Positions 44,540 through 57,206 are shown, numbered from the stretch's first letter. The stretch is DNA of 64,000 nucleotides from Bisporella sp. PMI_857 (GCA_021307315.1 JAJSPD010000040.1:62001-126000); one strand, 5' to 3'. The notes: generated by a model not told the origin, from the letters alone. Made by a program: numbers and translations.

Positions 44540-45843
44540 ATACTTACAAGTAGGGGGACAGAGAAGCCACCGGATTATCTAATGCACCGGCTTAGTAAGT
44601 TCATAACCCGAAGGTGAAGAAACAAAAAGTACTTATATAGAAAACACTATGACCAGGAGACATTGTTTATTCTTTATGTCAACCTTGAGATGCATTATCA
44701 AACTTCGCGTTCTCTTACCAATGCCTGGCCATAAATCCTAGGAGCGTGCTACTATTTCTTGTATCTCGAACAAATATACTTCGGATCTTATACAGTAGTC
44801 ATCCTCGTCTAACTATACTTGGCACGCAGCAAAGTCACCCCCAGAGCTGCACCATGTCAGCCTCTCTTCTAAGTACATATATCAGCTTCACTGACGCGGC
44901 TGATCTCATCTCATCCTGTGACAGAATGTTGCCAAGCCGGGCCAGGAACCACGTTGAGGTGGTGGGTGACGGTGATGGTGACACTGGAATGGGAATCACG
45001 CGATGAAGGTTTCAAAGTATCTAAAGGGTACTGTCTTTGTTCTGTTGCAGAAATCTCCTTCAGTCGTTCGACTTTGAACATCTTTCGCGCACATATATTT
45101 ATACCTGTCCATATCAAAATATAGACAAGAACTGAACAAGTTCGTATGGGAACGAATGTTGAGCTGTGAATGAATGCCAAGACAATATCTCCACTCCAAG
45201 GAGGGGCTTGCTTCGGAACGGAAAAACCCTTCGGATGCTTAAATTTCAGTGCGTGCATGAAACAATGCCTCGAGTCTTGATAAACAGCTTGGATGTCCGG
45301 TGAGCAGCGACGTACCGTCCTCTGCATCGTTTCCGCAGAGCTTTAAACCCACCTGTAGTGGTGGGCCCGGTCAGGGCAAGCTGTAAGTCTGCGAAAACAC
45401 AGCGCATCTATCTGCACGCGTCGTTGCTAGGAGACCGCGCTTGACCGGCCTTTCACAATAGTATAGCTGAGCTGCACACCCTTGTGCCTGGTAGTGACAA
45501 TCGGTTCTGTGAGGACTTCACTGTCTTCTGCCGCTCGTTATTGTCTCTGCCAACCTATAAACAATCATAGCGGCTACCCTGAAATCAGAACAATACGCCA
45601 GCCATCTTGCGGTCACCTGCCTAGAAATATATGTTGAGATTCTGTGTTCGGCCGGTTAGGAACTGGGAAATATTGTGAGGACCGCATTTGCATACTATGT
45701 ACTTCAAAGTCGTTGCCTCGAGAAATTGTCGATGCCTGGCTCTGCTTAGTCGTCCATTTTACTTGAACCTGGGAATAGCTTCACCTTCTCCAGGCTCAAG
45801 CCCCCTTCTTAAATAGTACAACCAGTCCTTCGAGCTTCCCGAG
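44540..45843. other. Intergenic region between divergent genes
   Basis: Holds the leader or first exon of the minus-strand gene and the promoter of the checkpoint kinase. Nothing else is supported. Confidence 0.45.
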
Positions 45844-48800
45844 ATGGTTGTCGAGATTCTTGATCACCTCCCATCCATGGATGGAATTCCTAACGAGGAG
45901 GAAGCGACTCAACCCGGTATGTGTTATAGTTCTGTGCAATCTACCTATGGTACAATGCTGATTGACCGTAGCAACCCAGTTGTATACCGATCCTCGACGA
46001 CTTGGACAAGGCAACTCTGGGTTAACCGATGATGATCTCGCTGACATCTACTGCATCCTCCATCCTGCTTCAGTTCCAGCATACAAGGCTACAGCATTAA
46101 TTCATCAGCTCACGCCACAGCACACAATTCATGCAGAGAGACACGTTAATATTCGACAGAAGGCTGGAGGCGCAAACGACGAGAACAATGAGGATAATAC
46201 CCTCGCAGATCTCGAATCACAAGGTCTCGTCTCTTGTGATGTTGCGCTGCGGCTCTCAGCCAATGTGAAAAACACTCTTGAAGGCGGCTTCTATTTCGGA
46301 CGCAACGCCTCAAGGTCAGATATAGTACTTGGACGAGATGATCGCATCAGACGCGTGAGCAATGTCCACTTCCGAATATATCTAAACCCTCATGGCGTGA
46401 TCATGCTGGAGGATCAATCTACCAATGGTACGATTGTGGACGATGTTTTGCTGCGAGCTAAAGACAAGGAAAATGGCTTGATTCGACATGAACTTTCACT
46501 TGGCTCAATCATTACCTTGACAATGACGCCTGCTGAGGATGAGATTAAGTTTATCGTTCGCATACCTCAACGTGATATGGAGACTGAGATGCGGTATAAC
46601 GCCAATATCAACCACTACTTTATGCGCATGAAGCCGGCAAATGTGGAGAGAAATCAGCGCAAGGCTGATGAACATAATGCACGCCGAAAAGCCGCTGGCC
46701 TACCAGTAAGTGGTTATTACCTATTACTCAAAGCTTCTCTAATACATACTAGCCCGATCTGTTTGCAACGCCGAACCCTGACACTGGATCTGCGAGATTG
46801 ATCAAGGAGTGGCGTGGTGGCCCAAAATACAATAAGGTTGGTACCATTGGCAAAGGTGCTTTTGCTACAGTGTACAAGATCACAGACAAGTTCGATGGTA
46901 TACCTTTTGCAGCCAAAGAACTGGAGAAGAGACGTTTCATGAAGAATGGGGTGCTTGATGTGAAAGTTGATAATGAGATGAAGATCATGAGAAAGATCCA
47001 ACATGTGAGAAAGCTATTGCATACCGAAAGACTTCAGCTAATTGAATGCAGCCACATATCGTCAACTACATTGAGCACATTGACTGGGATGAATATCTTT
47101 ATATTATTATGGAGTATGTACCATATGGAGACTTGGGAGGCCGTATTGCAAAGACTGGGCCACTTGGAGAAGAAGAAGTCAAGACACTGGCAACGCAATT
47201 ACTCGGTGCATTGCAGTACCTACACGCCAATCAGATCACCCATAGAGATGTCAAGCCTGACAATATCCTCATCCACAGCATGGATCCTTTTCAGGTTAAG
47301 CTGACTGATTTTGGTCTCTCAAAGATGGTAGATGGAGAAGATACATTCTTGCGCACGTTTTGTGGAACTCTCCTCTATTGTGCTCCAGAAGTCTACTCAG
47401 AGTATCGAGAATATGACAAGAACGGACAACGAACAATCCGAGGCAACGAGAGAAAGAAATTACCCCCACAAAGATATGGCCATGCTGTGGACGTCTGGTC
47501 TCTTGCGGGTGTTTTGTTTTACACGCTCACTGGTGTTGCTCCATATCCAGCAAAGAACCAGACGACATATCAGGAACTGCTCAATAATATTATGACGAAG
47601 CCCTTGGATATTCGACCCCTTCAAATGGCAAATGTTTCCGAACAAGGCATTCGGTTCATAAAGAGCATGTTGCATATCCATCCAGAATACCGGGCTACTA
47701 CCGACGAACTTGAACAAGATCCTTGGATCACCGGTGCACCACCAAGCTTCTCAATGTCTATGGATGTGGATGACGAAGTGGATATGATTGAAGCACTCGA
47801 TGGGGATGATCCTGAGGCAACGATCGAGGAGGTGCAGGAGGGTGCTTCGCAACTGAGCCTGCATGAGTATGAACATCGAGAGATTGCCGACAGTGAAGAT
47901 GAACAGAACGGCAGTGATTTAACTGAGCTTCGACAGCCGGAGATCCCAAACAGCTTCAACATCTCTGATCAAGTATCCCTCGGAAGTTGGGCTGATAGTC
48001 CTAGAAGTGTGCCAGACACTCATGTCAATCCCGGAAATCCCCCTCGTTTATTTGGAGAAATTGCGTCTGGAAGCTCCACAGTCTTGCCTCCAATGCCCCT
48101 TCCGCGAGCAGCATTTTTGGCCCCGCCAAGGCCAATCGTGACTACGTCGCCAGCAAAACCTGCACGAAATCACGAAATCCACCGAGCTGCTAGATCCTCG
48201 AGTTTGATGGGAACTGAATCGATGGTTGGCCACCTTCACATGCATTCCCCCTCTGGTGGTGAATCATCGATGTCGGATGACGTTAGCGTCGACACCAGAG
48301 CCGAAACCTTTCCCGATGCAGGAGCTAGCCTTCGACGCGCACGAGAAGAGGTTGAGGAGAGCGATGCCGGAAGTTTTGATGCACCTCCTAAGAAGCGTCT
48401 CATGTCCGCCCGTCAGATTGATCTGGAACTACCCCCAGAAGTGTTTTGGGATCCTAAGAACAAGTCAACGCATCATGCCGATTATCCACCCATGTCAGCT
48501 TCCAATTTTGAGGCGTATCAAAGTTATGCTGCTCAGCAAGGCGAGACATTTTCACCCGGAGAGAAGATATTCGAAACTACGATGCGCAGTTTCAAAGCAA
48601 GTCGCAGCCCATCCGTCGAAAAAGATGACCAGCACCATGTTCTAAAGCGTGACGAACGTAAGCTCGATGGTGGTGCATTTATTGCCCCATCCATTGCCAC
48701 AAATGTAGCCAGAGATCGTCTTATGCCTCCCACCGCACCTGGCACGCCTGGTGGGTTTAGTTCCGTAAATCCCGAAACTGTTACACAAGAAGTGATCTCC

Positions 48801-49601
48801 ACGCCGGTTGCTGTCGATGCTCAGATTGTAGCTGGCGATAAGGCTATCATTGATCAACCACATATCCGAAATGGATTTCAAGCACCGAAGCGCGTTCTTG
48901 CTAAGATCCTGACTACTTCAGCTTCTGTGTTCCCAATCAGCCTCACGGTTACTGAAACGGTGACGAGTTGGGGTCGAGGTACATGTAATACTGTGCGATA
49001 CCCAAATGGTTTGGAGAAGCGCGTGCCCAAATATGCATTTCGGATATTCCTCTTTAAACCAGGTTTCTACTCTGCAGACGGTCATCTTCCTGCCCATGTT
49101 ACGCCTGGAGATGGCAGAAATGATGTTGATGACGATATGGCTTTCTACATCTCTACCAAATCTAGCTCCAACATTGAAATCAATGGGGTTGAGCTTCCTA
49201 GCAGTGATGCACAAAATCCCTGGTTGCCATCCAAGTTCTGGGGTGAGCTACGAAATGGCGATATCATCACTGCGCCTAAGAATGGCCGATACTTTACCTT
49301 CAAGTTTGAGTGTTATTGGGGTAGATCAAAGGCTAGTCGGACTCCATCTGCAAAATTCTCGATTTTGCCACCAAGTCAGTTAGTAGAGGAAATTGAGGAG
49401 GCTTCCTTGACTCAGGAAGAGCTTCTCACTGGACAGAAACGACCAGGCCATATGAAAAGAGCGTCGTCAACAAGCGGTAGCGTCTCTCCTACAAAGCAAA
49501 CCACCGCACTCAGCAATGCCGATGATGGAGGAGTCAAACTTAATGACTTCATCAAATCCTCTAAATCCTCCAAACCCGCTGAAAATGCTGCATCTACCTA
49601 A
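45844..49601 (+). CDS. RAD53: Rad53/Cds1 (Chk2-type) DNA-damage checkpoint kinase with two FHA domains
   Basis: Effector Ser/Thr kinase of the DNA damage and replication checkpoint, acting in the nucleus downstream of Mec1/ATR. Four exons: 45844-45916, 45972-46705, 46753-47004 and 47052-49601; phases agree, giving 1202 residues. The N-terminal FHA domain has FGRNASRSDIVLG, NVHFRI and STNGT. The kinase domain has GKGAFATVY (about residues 302-310), Lys near 324, HRDVKPDN (about 417-424), DFG (about 439-441) and an activation segment TFCGTLLYCAPE. A long disordered linker follows. A second, degenerate FHA-like domain lies at about 970-1110 (SWGRGTCNTVRYP, INGVELP), as in yeast Rad53. The N terminus has the TQP and TQL sites expected of a TQ cluster. 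The start could also be the ATG at 45877. Confidence 0.93.
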
Positions 49602-50338
49602 GTCTAAATCAATATTACTGTATAATAATTTTCTTTTGTTATCTCACAATATCACAGCAAGGGAAAAGTTGCTCCATTGAACGTCATTTGGATCTGGATT
49701 GTTACGCGGCTGGCAGTTTTTGCAAGATACAATACCAAGGCGTTATGGAGGGCTGTCGAGCCAGATCCCCTACTCCACAAGGCAGAATCAAGCCGCGATA
49801 GAGCGCGGAGCATAATGAGTAGCATAAATACAATCACCATCAATATGTAAAGGGCTCATGGTGACAGTGGATAATTGAGTATATGTGATACCCACATCCG
49901 TAGCTGATTGTGTAGAATGATCTACACCACATGAAAATATGAAGCAGATTCGGGTGGAGTGTCAAGTGTCTGTGGAATTCGCCCGTACAATTTGCCTAGA
50001 AGTATCCTGGCTGCCTGCATTTGAACTCAGACAATCGTAATTTCGCGAGTTTTCCCGTTTTGAGCAACGTTCGCGTTCCTGTTGATCTGAGCTACACCAA
50101 TACGCCGATATTCGTTTTCATGAGCTTCTCGTAAGGTCGGATTTAGAAGTAGACAGTAAATCGGCGGGCAGCCTTCCCCAGTGTGAGTAATTTGAATACA
50201 TATCGTATCGCGGCATAGCCGGCCTCCCGAACTCGGGCTATCTCGCACAAAGAAAATCTTCTCAGCAGTCCAAGATCGAGGAAATGATTTGCGGAAGTAC
50301 TTTCCGTCACAAAGACGAAGTTTAGCATCTACTATGCT
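49602..50338. other. Intergenic between convergent genes
   Basis: Likely 3' UTR of the kinase, then sequence downstream of the HET gene. No supported gene. Confidence 0.5.
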
Positions 50339-52644
50339 TCAGCGGGAGGCGTATGCTCTCATGTATTCAGAAGAGACCAAGTTGTAAGGATCAGGCACAG
50401 TCATTGTGACATGAATACGCAGAATCTTTGCTACTGGAACCATGGGTGGCTTGTCATTGTGATCGCTATAGGCACCGTGATACAATATTGAAGGATGGTG
50501 GCCCGATAGGCAAGCCCAACTCCACGATGGTACGGTATATTGAACATTTGGTTGGGAGGGTTTATGTGCCCGCCACATTAATCCTTTGTGCGCATCCTCA
50601 AGCCAAACCCCTGCTTTGTAAGTGTATTTAATGCACGCTTCTATACTTCTTGCGAATGCAGATATAGAGAAAGTTTGTCTTTTTCGAAGGTGAGCATTCT
50701 CTCGCTGTAGATGTGCACGATTCCATACCAGACCTCCAAAGAAATACCCATCCACTGCTCGAGTCTGGAATTCATAAGCTGGCTTGAGCTTCAATAAACC
50801 TTGTAGCTTGTCTCGTAGGGCAGCGTCTGACCGATGTCCGATACCCAAAGATTCTGCACTCTCAGAGCGTGTACAATACATTTACCACAAGACCAGCACA
50901 GCTCATTTCCAGCATAGCGTATGACCCTTTTAGAAATGAAATCTTCCTGCATCGTCCATTCCCGACTACTCAACGGTCCACGCCTATGAATATGTGTCTC
51001 ATTATTGCGTTGGGGATACAATGATCCATAATAATTTCCTTTAGAGTCAGAAATAGGTAATCGAATAGGATTGGCTCTTCCAAGGTTTGCGCTTGCGGAT
51101 ATGCCAACACTGTTATCTGAAGCAGCCTCAGCCATGATAGTGATAGCTGCATTACTGTAAACGCGGCTCATTTTTGCTGATTCTATCTGCCAATCGGACA
51201 ATGAGTCTTGCAGAATGCAAAGCGAATCTATCCAAAGACTTTCGATTTCCAATGCATGGCAAATAGTTATGGCATCTTTGAAAGTCCGAGGAAGTCAATG
51301 AAAGGGATGGTTCGCTTTCGTGCCTCCAGATTATTTGTTATAGTGGAGAATGGCACGCTGGAGCCCCAACCGTCCATCGAGTTCAGTGAACGAGTTAGTA
51401 TCGTAGTATTTAGTGATATCGAGTCTCGAGACATATCAGATCGATCTTTTGATACTACGCTAGTATTAGTATAAGATTCTCGTAAAGCGCTAGTATTGGT
51501 ATAAAAGTTGAATTTTATATTATATTGGCAATAATACTAAATACTGTGCTAAAGCTATTTTGCGGCTGTATTACAAAAGTCAGAAATGAACTTTACTTTT
51601 TTAAGTACAAATAACTGAATTTAAAAAGCTAAAACTTTTGTTGTATTGCTAATTTTGGAATAGCGTTATTTAGCGTTAGTGTTGTAAAATATCGCGGTAT
51701 AGTATAATATAATATGAAATCGCAAATTTTACAGTAATACGTATACAAACTTCAAATCTCATATTGCCTGGTATATAGTATTGATTTTTAGTGGTCGATA
51801 TATCACGATAATACTAACTCGCTCACTGATCGAGTTAGCAAGACACTTGTCTTGCTGGAGCTCAGAAAGCCCCGGCTCTCGGCAGGTAAATGACTATATT
51901 TGTATGTAAGTAAATTCAGCGAACCAATGACCGAGGGCTGCCTAACGGCCAATTTGGCCTTTGCTAACATATAGAAATGGATCCGTCAAAGACCAGCGTC
52001 GGCCTATACGCAAGACCCCGGTCGGGAGTGAGCAGGCTGGCTTGGGTAAATCTGATAATGGTTTTGTAAACATTCTTGGAGCCACTAGCCTACAAGACGC
52101 AAGACGATGTAGATCCACAATCTGATGCAATCAGTCTTAATTGAAAGGGTTCCGCTGTTGCATCATCTAGCAATCCTTGTGAGTTACAGATCACCTAGAA
52201 GACCGAATCTAGATTACCTGGGGTAGTGCGGATGTCAATACATACTTCCTCTACTTGCCAGGATCCCTTTGCTAAACGGCAGCGAAATGGGCCACTAAAT
52301 AAAAGCTGGCCTATGTATGGGTTTGACCATGATCTTCGAGCCACACATGTGACCTTCTTCATTGTGTCGTCCCAAGGCGTAGGTGGATGTGAAGGTATGC
52401 CACGCCATCTGCAGTCATGAGGTTTTAATATAATCTTGCAAAGTGGGCATCCGTTTTGAGCAGAGATGGCCAGATCTGTGTAAGTAGCATGATGCTCGAG
52501 TGAGAGTTTTGCCAGGAGTTTTTCAGAGTTCAAGAAAGAGCAAGGTACGCAAAGTTTCTGATAATCATGAATTGGCACCGTCTCACTGACTTCATGCCTT
52601 GAACAACCTGGAGGCTGTGCTTCGGATACTTCAGAACTGCTCAT
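50339..52644 (-). pseudogene. HET-domain gene broken by a MITE and frameshifts
   Basis: HET proteins trigger incompatibility cell death on fusion of unlike fungal strains. The N-terminal part starts at the ATG at 52644 and has the CPLCKIIL pair typical of these proteins. It runs to a donor (GTAATC) at about 52219. The domain resumes on both sides of a 445-bp MITE (51384-51828). Left of it on the minus strand come GWGSSVPFST, NNLEARKRTIP, and after a one-base frame change LPRTFKDAITICHALEIES, LWIDSLCILQD, and PLSSREWTMQEDFISKR. A further frame change near 50880 leads to the C-terminal part with GLVWN, LMWRAH and VPSWSWACL. The MITE, two frame breaks and an in-frame TGA near 51297 make a working product unlikely. 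Confidence 0.82.
51384..51828. mobile_element. hAT-like MITE with 8-bp TSD inside the HET gene
   Basis: The 445-bp insert begins and ends with inverted repeats (CAGTGAACGAGTTAGTAT on the left; its partner on the right differs at one of 18 positions). It is flanked by a direct 8-bp duplication, ATCGAGTT (51376-51383 and 51829-51836). CAGTG ends and an 8-bp target duplication are the hallmarks of hAT elements. The interior is AT-rich (TAGTATTAGTATAAG-like) with no coding frame. Removing the element and one duplication brings the flanking HET-like codons into one frame. Confidence 0.87.
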
Positions 52645-53260
52645 TTCTGAAGCTGCGGACACAATTTCTCTCTTCTATAATTTTCGGATTCTATATGTGG
52701 CAGATAGGTACTCGATCAAGATCTGGAGAATTCACTGCACATCAACAATAATGTTTCTTATGAATAGAAAATTCCTAGGGCTGACACTGGTCGTGATAAG
52801 GATCTAAAATCAACTGATCAGGCACCAGCTCCTCCTATGTAACCATACTCAATAAGTATCTGTGATACAGCAATACTCTAATGGTGGTTATACATACTTA
52901 AGACATAAAGGCATTCTTGAACTTGCTTGGAAGTCCACGCCGGCGCCTACTATGTGCAACTGACGAGGTACGTAAACCACAGATCGAGTAATCCACGACA
53001 ATTACATTTGGTGGATTGGGCATCCTAGAGTACAAGGGTAGGACAGATCGAAGTCAAGAAGAGAAGTTTTGCCAAAGTCCGATTGTGCACCAAAGAGTGT
53101 AATGACCTTAAAAGGCAAACATTTACAGCCTTTTGATAAGAGTGCCAAGAAGCGGACAAGGCTCCGCAAAGCTCAACCTCGACATTTGCATCACTTTCGC
53201 GATCTCCCATATCGCCCCTATCGCCCCGTAGCATCACAACTCGAATCCAATGGGAGAAGC
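52645..53260. other. Intergenic between HET pseudogene and GT17 gene
   Basis: Divergent promoters. The plus-strand frame is open from 53102 (ATG), but the part before 53261 is very basic and not family-like. Confidence 0.5.
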
Positions 53261-54792
53261 ATGCTTTTCCCTCCGCGTCCACGGGAGCGCACCCTACTAA
53301 GACGATACTGGCGACGCATACCGTTCATTATTCTAGTTCTATACCTCTTCACAGTCTACACTAGACATAAGCACCCGTTCACATACCATGCGCACCAGAT
53401 CACTGATGTCAGCATCCTCTTCGCGGAGCAGAATTACCTTCCGCAGCTTCCTCTAGTGACAACCTTCTGCGCGGCGCATAATTTTGACGTATACCCAAGA
53501 AGGCAGGAAAGGAAGACTTATGACCTGGTCATGTTGAACAATGAGTACGGGCATCTTTTATATATACCTTTATGTATACGGGGGTTTTGGGTAGAAGGAG
53601 TTGTTATAAGGAAACAGGTGCTATGTCTGGCACTGTTATAGACTAGAAGATATGCCATACCAAATGGTTTGCGAGTCCCAAAATGCCGCGCTCTCAGGAA
53701 GTCAGCCCAAGTAGTAAAACAAAGGCATAGCCAATGAGTGCATGGTACATACCTAAGCTGGAATACAAGCAGAACCAAGAGAGTTCATAAGCTCTGTGTT
53801 CGTGCAAGACATGGTTCAGGATTGGCCATTGCCATTCTCAGCACCAAGATTAGGTACTCTCTGTCAGAGCAAAGCCTTCCTACGACCTAATCTAGGCTCA
53901 TCTCTCATGTATGTCTACGAACAACCTGCTGATACAATTCGATAGGCTCGACTGGCTCGAGATCCGCCTCAACACGATGTCCAATCACGTCTCCTACTTT
54001 ATAATCCTCGAAAGCCCGGTTACGTTCACAGGGCTCAAGAAAGACCTCATTTTCACAGACGAACTCCGCAACGGACGATTCAAGCAATGGAAGAAACAGA
54101 TCCTCTACACGGTGGTACAAAACATGCCAGTCGGCGCGCCACGAACCTGGGATCTCGAAGACTACCAGCGGAACGCCCTCCTCCTGCAAGGCGTGAATAG
54201 CGCCAGCGGACCCGCAACACCGAACGAAGGAGACGTCCTGATCGTAGCGGATATGGACGAGCTGATCCGCCCGGCGGCGCTCATGGTGTTAAGGAATTGC
54301 GATATTCCTCCACGGGTAACGCTACGGAGCAAGTTCTACTACTACTCCTTCAAATACCTCCACATAGGGCCCGAATGGGCTCATCCACAGGCAACGCTCT
54401 TCCGCGGGGCCTCCACCATCCTACCTGCCGATCTCCGAAACGGTGAGGGGGGGAACAGGATCAAGGCGTGGTGGGATAAGACGGATCTCTGGAACGCAGG
54501 CTGGCATTGCAGCTCCTGTTTCGAGAAGGTGGAGGATATGCTGAACAAGATGAAGAGTTTCTCGCATACTAGCTTGAATGCGAAGCACTTTCAAGACAAA
54601 GCGCGGATGGTGGAACGCGTGAGGACTGGGAAGGATCTTTGGGATAGGGAAGGGGAGATGTATGAGCGGATTGAAAAGAATCAAGACATGCCCGAGTTTT
54701 TGAAGGGCGAAGAACAAAAGAAGAAGTTTGGATACCTGCTGGATAGAGATGGACCCAATGCCGGGTTCACGGATTATAAGGAAGGTGATTGA
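53261..54792 (+). CDS. GT17 family glycosyltransferase (GnT-III-like), type II membrane protein
   Basis: Related to beta-1,4-mannosyl-glycoprotein beta-1,4-N-acetylglucosaminyltransferases. In fungi the acceptor is unknown; it probably acts in the Golgi. Two exons: 53261-53544 and 53946-54792, joined across a 401-base intron (GTACGG donor, TTCGATAG acceptor, phase 2), giving about 376 residues. The junction restores NNELDWLEIRLNTM, a family signature. The N terminus has a basic RRYWRR followed by a single membrane anchor (FIILVLYLF). The catalytic domain has FIILESPVTFTG, a DMDE acid motif, FYYYSFKY, and GWHCSSCF. The intron is unusually long for this fungus. The start could also be the ATG at 53102 in the same frame; I prefer 53261, because it places the anchor near the N terminus. 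Confidence 0.85.
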
Positions 54793-55570
54793 GAGATCAG
54801 GAAAGAACTGCCTTTACATTTCAGATATTTCATGGCGAAGACGCGATCAAGCCCAAGGAGCATTCTCGAGGGAGGATAAGGGGCATTGATTCTAGCAGTT
54901 AAGAGGCGAGATACCCATTATCAAGAAGACGGGAAGACCGTACGAAGTGCAGCAATGCAATGTAAGAATATAATGACCATGTATCTAGAGAATTATATCG
55001 CCTGGCAATTCATTGAGATTTCTATTGTCATTAAGTAAATAAAGCCGGGTCAGCGAGGCCAGCTACGCAGCCTCTGATACTTACCGAAATCAATGTACCG
55101 TACAAGTTTGCCAAACTTGCTAAATACTCAAGTGTTTCGAGCCGAAACTTCCTGAATCAAGCTAATCGTATTTTCTTACCGCGAAAACTCTCTTAAAACC
55201 ATTTATTCATTTCTTAGTCTGACATGCAATTGGCTAGATGGCGGTTGAACTTAATAGAACTGATGCAGCAAGGAATAAAATATAAACCTGCAAGGAAACC
55301 ATATCCAATTTGTAGTGAAGGAGCCGCAAGGGAGTTCTGACATATAGTCTAAATGATGGTAAGACAGGTCGAGATCGACGGAGAACTTTCTCTCGTCCTT
55401 AGAGAGGAGCGATAATTGACATAAAGTAAATAATAAATAAATGTCGAGCTCCCCAAAGTCGCTAGGGAACACTAACAGTTCCCACAAAAGTTCCAAAATT
55501 TGACCAAAAAAAAAGAGGTTGAGTGGATCTGGGTTTATGGAACCCAGGGTCGTGAACCCAAGAGAAGAGA
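54793..55570. other. Intergenic, nothing recognised
   Basis: Downstream of the GT17 gene and of the tRNA-Asp gene. A T-run on the minus strand at about 55504-55513 could terminate the tRNA transcript, about 60 bases past the tRNA end. Confidence 0.5.
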
Positions 55571-55655
55571 CTCTCTGACGGGGAGTCGAACCCCGATCTC
55601 CCGCGCTTTATCATTAGGTGACAAGCGGAAATCATGACCGTTAGACCATCAAAGA
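55571..55655 (-). tRNA. tRNA-Asp (GTC) with a 13-nt intron
   Basis: The minus strand folds as a full cloverleaf. The seven-pair acceptor stem TCTTTGA / TCAGAGA has one G-T wobble and a discriminator G. The D-arm starts TGGTCTAACGGTC (A box). The anticodon stem is TCCGC / GCGGG, and the T-arm is CGGGGTTCGACTCCCCG (B box). The anticodon loop is TTGTCAC once a 13-base intron (CCTAATGATAAAG) is removed at the canonical site after position 37, giving anticodon GTC. The mature length is 72 bases before CCA addition. Directly upstream, a partial copy of the D-arm region (AATGGTCTAATGGTAATC) suggests a short tandem duplication. Confidence 0.95.
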
Positions 55656-56501
55656 TTACCATTAGACCATTACATGTTGTGTGGCATGGTAGTTTGTGAG
55701 GTGCTTTGCTATGAACTACTCATAAATCTATTTGCACATTTTGACTTTCAATTCTCAAATATTAAATCATGAATTAAGCTTTGATTATATAAATAACTAA
55801 GTCTTTCATCTTTTTGCTTTTTTATGCTGATTTGCAATAGTTTAAATATACATAGAAAAAAGTTGTATATATTCAATATTTTGTTTTTAGCCAACTTGAA
55901 CCAAGCTAAGCATTTCGGCCGCTCACCGCCTACCGCATTCGATATTTCCTGATTTTTTTCATTTGCACGGATTTACGTTTTAAAACCTATAAATTGAGGA
56001 AAATACTACATTTCCTGATTTTCAGGGTAAAGAAAGGGGCGCGTATAGAAGTTAAATAATTGGTTCATTTTATGAAGAGCATATACCTCACATGGTTCTG
56101 CCAAATATAACAACAGCCATCCTTTTTTATGTTTACTTAAATTCAACCTCTGTCGTCACCAACAACAGCAATGCTCTTTAGCTCATCACCAGTGGAATTG
56201 CTCAGCCCATCTTAATCCATTTGGCATTGTGTACAATAGTATCTGTGAAATAGTGATATCTAATGTTCTACAACTTTCGAAGTTGAATTTAGGTGATAAC
56301 CAATATTATTGAAGTGAAAGACCTTGGTTGTTTCTATGCTAGGAATCGAAGTATATATACACTCTAGAAATAAAGACCAAACGTAGTTGAAAGTTTGTTC
56401 CTGGTGTTCGCTAAAAGCTTTAGTAGATTCGTCTATGTTCTATTTCCTGCTACATCCGGAAACGATAGTTGGATAGAAGTATGCCGTCCTTGAATCTGTT
56501 G
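55656..56501. other. AT-rich intergenic stretch
   Basis: Very AT-rich, no frames of note. It begins with a partial duplicate of the tRNA-Asp D-arm (55656-55673). Confidence 0.5.
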
Positions 56502-57206
56502 TCATATGTTATATATATCGCTGTACACGTTAGTGAGAAATATTTCTTTGGAGAGAACTTGAAGCTGATTATGTTCCCCGCGCTTCTCATCATATTCAGC
56601 ATTCGAAAGCCTCACATACACTTCAACTAGCGCATTGCCAAACATCAGCCATAGCAACCGTTTAGTTCCACAGCCAACAACTGGATCCTTGGAGGCAACA
56701 GCGATCTCCTGAACAATCCACATTCGATACCAGTACAGACGTTGCAAGAGTTCCAGGATGCCAGTGAGGGCATCCAAAGAAAGTTCGATATCTCTGTGCA
56801 CAGTATTCCCAGAATCGTCGACGGGGAACAGGTGCGTTGCGATTGCTTCCATTAAATCGAACCCAGAGGCACTATTCTCCGAAGAAGGTCCCAACCAAAC
56901 TAGAACTCGGGATGCAGACTTATAAGTCGATCTCATCTGTGCTACTTGATGGAGCTTTTCATCGTTTTGTTCCTGGCTAATGCGGATAGCATCAACCCAT
57001 AGACGCCTTGAGTCATTCGCTTGTCTCAGGCAACGCAGTGCTATACCTAAAGACCGTGAGATGCGGAACGGCGCACCATTCAGTGTGATCTCTTGAGGGT
57101 GTTTGCGAGAGCCCCGGTACCCAGAAAACGAAAATGAACGCTCGCGGCGACAAATCGCGGATCTTACATCGGGGATATATAGCGCGGCTAGGTGAGGCTT
57201 TATCAC
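56502..57206 (-). pseudogene. Truncated HET-domain gene
   Basis: The 234-residue frame shows the core of a HET domain: ITLNGAPFRI, ALRCLRQ, LWVDAIRISQ (consensus LWVDALCINQ, so the usual Cys and Asn are changed), DEKLHQVAQM, VLVWLG, then YRMWIVQEIAVAS. The frame ends soon after, while HET proteins usually run several hundred residues further. The N-terminal ALSYVWG motif is degraded (SFSFSGYRG). The frame upstream (57203-57388) is different and not clearly related. It is probably a relic. It shares no long identity with the HET gene at 50.3-52.6 kb that I can see. Confidence 0.7.
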
